Positions 5,722 through 7,005 of a DNA stretch of 7,005 nucleotides are shown here, in pieces. The translations under genes and the position numbers were made by a program. This stretch comes from Oribacterium sp. Its GTDB lineage: Bacteria > Bacillota_A > Clostridia > Lachnospirales > Lachnospiraceae. Below the pieces are notes generated by a model. That model saw nothing but the letters and a program-made list of their open reading frames with translations. It made no database searches and was not told the origin of the DNA. The stretch covers positions 1-7,005 of the forward strand of contig JAGAXP010000151.1 in NCBI GenBank assembly GCA_017940955.1. The letters run 5' to 3'. The number at the start of each line of letters is the position of its first letter. Within the stretch, counting starts at the first letter, position 1.

Positions 5722-5748
5722 AATTATTATTCGATGTACTAGTATAAG
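5720..5748 (+). promoter_or_regulatory. Weak candidate promoter for the small ORF/RNA
   Basis: TATAAG (5743-5748) resembles a -10 box, with a poor -35 match TTAATT (5720-5725) at 17-nt spacing. It is credible mainly because a Shine-Dalgarno, an ORF and a terminator follow in order. Confidence 0.3.
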
Positions 5749-5769
5749 ACTGAAAAAAGGGGAAAAAAC

Positions 5770-5895
5770 ATGAAGAAGTCATTCCGTTTATGGAAATATA
5801 CACGATGGATTGGGGGTATGGTAAGCCGAGCCAGGCAGATGTGTATACATTTGACTGCTGAATTGGCAGAACCTTTTATTACCATAAAAGTGTAG
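5770..5895 (+). CDS. Possible small protein (41 aa) of unknown function
   Basis: A 41-codon ORF starts at ATG 5770, 7 nt after AAAGGGG (5756-5762), a reasonable Shine-Dalgarno. The product begins MKKSFRLWKYTRWIGGMVSR, has one cysteine (C25), two tryptophans, about eight basic and two acidic residues, and no clear membrane span or known motif. The stop codon lies inside the left arm of an intrinsic terminator (5888-5935), and a weak promoter precedes it, so the unit is about 180 nt long. TATACAC (5797-5803) and GTGTATA (5841-5847) can pair within the ORF, so the transcript may instead be a structured small RNA or a leader of the HAD gene at 6058. I do not recognise the peptide. The flanking DNA from 5637 to 6057 holds no conventional gene. 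Confidence 0.38.
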   Translation: MKKSFRLWKYTRWIGGMVSRARQMCIHLTAELAEPFITIKV

Positions 5896-5935
5896 TTATC
5901 AGAGTAATTAACTCTGGCTTCTGCACTTATTTTTA
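5888..5935 (+). terminator. Intrinsic terminator overlapping the small ORF stop
   Basis: A lower stem pairs 5888-5895 with 5921-5928 (8 bp, one G-U). A small internal loop separates it from an upper stem, 5899-5905 with 5911-5917, centred on CAGAGT/ACTCTG with loop AATTA. ATTTTTAT follows directly (5929-5935). Stem plus T-run fits rho-independent termination of a transcript starting near 5755, or attenuation of read-through from nnrE. Confidence 0.72.
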
Positions 5936-6009
5936 TCAGAACCCGGACTGGTTGAAAGGAGAAGTTTTATAAACACATAAGAAGAAAGAATCATATAGCT
6001 GTAATCTTG

Positions 6010-6018
6010 TGCTACAAT
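6010..6018 (+). promoter_or_regulatory. Candidate extended -10 promoter for the Cof-type HAD gene
   Basis: TGCTACAAT holds TG in the extended -10 position and a 5-of-6 match to TATAAT (TACAAT, 6013-6018). No good -35 lies 16-18 nt upstream. Transcription would start near 6025, leaving a leader of about 33 nt. Confidence 0.4.
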
Positions 6019-6057
6019 AGGGGCGTTCCTGTTTTTCAGCCTTTAGAAAGAGGTTTT

Positions 6058-6861
6058 ATGTCTGATAATAAAAAATATAAAGGTCTCGTGGCTTTTGACC
6101 TTGATCATACACTGCTTGATCACAATACCTGGAAGATCACTCCGTCCACTCTTGAAAGCATAGAGAAGCTTAAGGCTAAGGATTATCTCGTGATCATAGC
6201 TTCAGGCCGGGACATGAAAAACAAAATGTCCATCGGCTATCTCAGGGAGGTTGACCCCGATGCCCTCATACATATGAACGGCACCATGGTAGAGGTAAGG
6301 GATAAGGTCCTTATGGACCGGCTCATGGACAAAGTACTGCTTAAAAAGATCCTCACCTATTGTTCCGACAAAAAAATGCCCATAGGGTGCAGGATAAATG
6401 AAATTGATTACTTCATCAATCATGAAGAGGTCATGAGGTTTGACAAAAACTACTTCGGCATATATCAGGGAAGGAATTTCCAGGATCCATGGGAGCTAAT
6501 GAACCTTCCCGTAAGATCCCTTGCTTTCTACGGAAGCCGTGAAAGAAGCGAGGTTCTTCAGGGTGCATTTCCTGAGTTAAATGTCATGCCCTTCTCAAAG
6601 AATTTTGGTGCCGATGTCGTGGAGGCTGCCTACAGTAAGGCCAGAGGCATTGACCGCTTATGCGAATATTTCGATATTGGCAAACAGGATACCTATGCCT
6701 TCGGTGACAGCCTTAATGACATCGAGATGCTAAGGATGGTGAATATGGGTGTTGCCATGGGCAATGCACAGGACGAGGCAAAGGCCGCTGCGGACTATGT
6801 TACCGATAACATCGATGAGGACGGAATAAAGAATGCATTAGTTCATTTTGGATTGATATAA
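6058..6861 (+). CDS. HAD-superfamily phosphatase, Cof type (C2 cap)
   Basis: This is a probable cytoplasmic phosphatase of the Cof/YidA branch, whose members hydrolyse small sugar phosphates, nucleotides or cofactor phosphates such as pyridoxal phosphate and FMN. It has 267 residues, normal for the group. Motif I is DLDHTLLD, with D14 and D16; the usual glycine of DxDGT is His17. Motif II is the Ser of ASGR (S49), motif III Lys194 in SKARGID, and motif IV FGDSLND with D217 and D221, followed by GVAMGNA typical of the family. The segment between motifs II and III (about 80-185) is the C2 cap. The ATG at 6058 is preferred because GAGG lies 4 nt upstream, if close. The frame extends to a TTG at 6007 that overlaps the likely promoter and lacks family sequence. 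Substrate unknown. Confidence 0.93.
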   Translation: MSDNKKYKGLVAFDLDHTLLDHNTWKITPSTLESIEKLKAKDYLVIIASGRDMKNKMSIGYLREVDPDALIHMNGTMVEVRDKVLMDRLMDKVLLKKILTYCSDKKMPIGCRINEIDYFINHEEVMRFDKNYFGIYQGRNFQDPWELMNLPVRSLAFYGSRERSEVLQGAFPELNVMPFSKNFGADVVEAAYSKARGIDRLCEYFDIGKQDTYAFGDSLNDIEMLRMVNMGVAMGNAQDEAKAAADYVTDNIDEDGIKNALVHFGLI

Positions 6862-6935
6862 ACAGATACCGGGTTAAAAACTATTGATTGTTGTGTCATA
6901 AGCTTTTTACCTTCGTAATTGAATCAAACTATTCA

Positions 6936-6971
6936 TCTGCAGGATAATATATCAATTCCTGCAGAATTTTT
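6936..6971 (+). terminator. Intrinsic terminator after the Cof-type HAD gene
   Basis: TCTGCAGGA (6936-6944) pairs perfectly with TCCTGCAGA (6957-6965), 9 bp around a 12-nt AT-rich loop. ATTTTT follows (6966-6971). It lies 75 nt after the stop codon and ahead of the next gene's ribosome binding site. Confidence 0.75.
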
Positions 6972-6999
6972 AGAATTAATATACAGAACGGAGACCTAC

Positions 7000-7005
7000 A
7001 TGAAC
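7000..7005 (+). CDS. Start of a further gene, cut by the window end
   Basis: ATG AAC follows GGAG (6990-6993) at a 6-nt spacing, just after a terminator. Only two codons are visible, so nothing can be said about the product. Confidence 0.45.

Noticed and set aside
5955..5980. AAAGGAGAAG resembling a ribosome binding site before ATA AAC ACA TAA
   Set aside because: The only nearby codons give a stop after three residues and no ATG, GTG or TTG at suitable spacing; probably a chance match.
6871..6912. Imperfect GGTTAAAAA / TTTTTACC pairing after the Cof-type HAD gene
   Set aside because: The pairing has a bulge, is AT-rich with a loop over 20 nt, and has no T-tail; the 6936-6971 hairpin is the better terminator.
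1..7005. CRISPR array, tRNA, complete insertion sequence or defence island
   Set aside because: No regularly spaced repeats, cloverleaf sequence, transposase or defence-family gene was seen on either strand.

Overview
The window looks like chromosomal DNA of an anaerobic Firmicute of the class Clostridia, most likely a Lachnospiraceae relative (Butyrivibrio/Roseburia/Blautia-like). This is inferred from moderate GC, strong AGGAGG-type ribosome binding sites, the pyrF-E-B-I order with a separate zinc-binding ATCase regulatory chain, and the protein sequences. No rRNA or other decisive marker is present.

Left part (1-2610): the distal end of a de novo pyrimidine (UMP) operon. A 5'-truncated pyrF (OMP decarboxylase) is followed by complete pyrE (orotate phosphoribosyltransferase), pyrB (aspartate transcarbamoylase catalytic chain) and pyrI (its regulatory chain). 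PyrB and PyrI form the first committed, allosterically controlled step; PyrE and PyrF carry out the last two steps to UMP. pyrB and pyrI are tightly coupled (11 nt apart). The pyrF-pyrE and pyrE-pyrB gaps are longer and each holds clear RNA dyads. A 30-bp, GC-rich stem-loop (2638-2715) that does not look like a normal terminator closes the operon.

Middle part (2753-4832): a HAD-superfamily phosphatase with a helical cap, then a multi-pass membrane acyltransferase (acyltransferase 3 family) ended by a tandem pair of hairpins. The second hairpin is a convincing intrinsic terminator. The short gap between these two genes reads better on the minus strand, in two shifted frames, and may be a decayed gene fragment. 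The acyltransferase start is ambiguous.

Right part (4833-7005): a stand-alone NAD(P)HX epimerase domain protein (NnrE type) behind a plausible extended -10 promoter, then a 421-nt stretch without a conventional gene. That stretch holds a compact unit: a weak promoter, an SD-preceded 41-codon ORF, an internal 7-bp pairing, and an intrinsic terminator overlapping the ORF stop. It could be a small protein gene, a small RNA or a leader. A second HAD phosphatase (Cof/C2-cap type) follows with its own candidate extended -10 promoter and a good terminator, and the window ends on the first two codons of another gene.

The pyr genes form one pathway. The genes to the right look like separate small transcription units whose connection to pyrimidine metabolism is unproven. 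I see no CRISPR array, tRNA, rRNA, complete insertion sequence or evident defence system. The best candidates for something undescribed are the 5743-5935 small transcription unit, the 30-bp stem element at 2638-2715 and the antisense remnant at 3419-3594.
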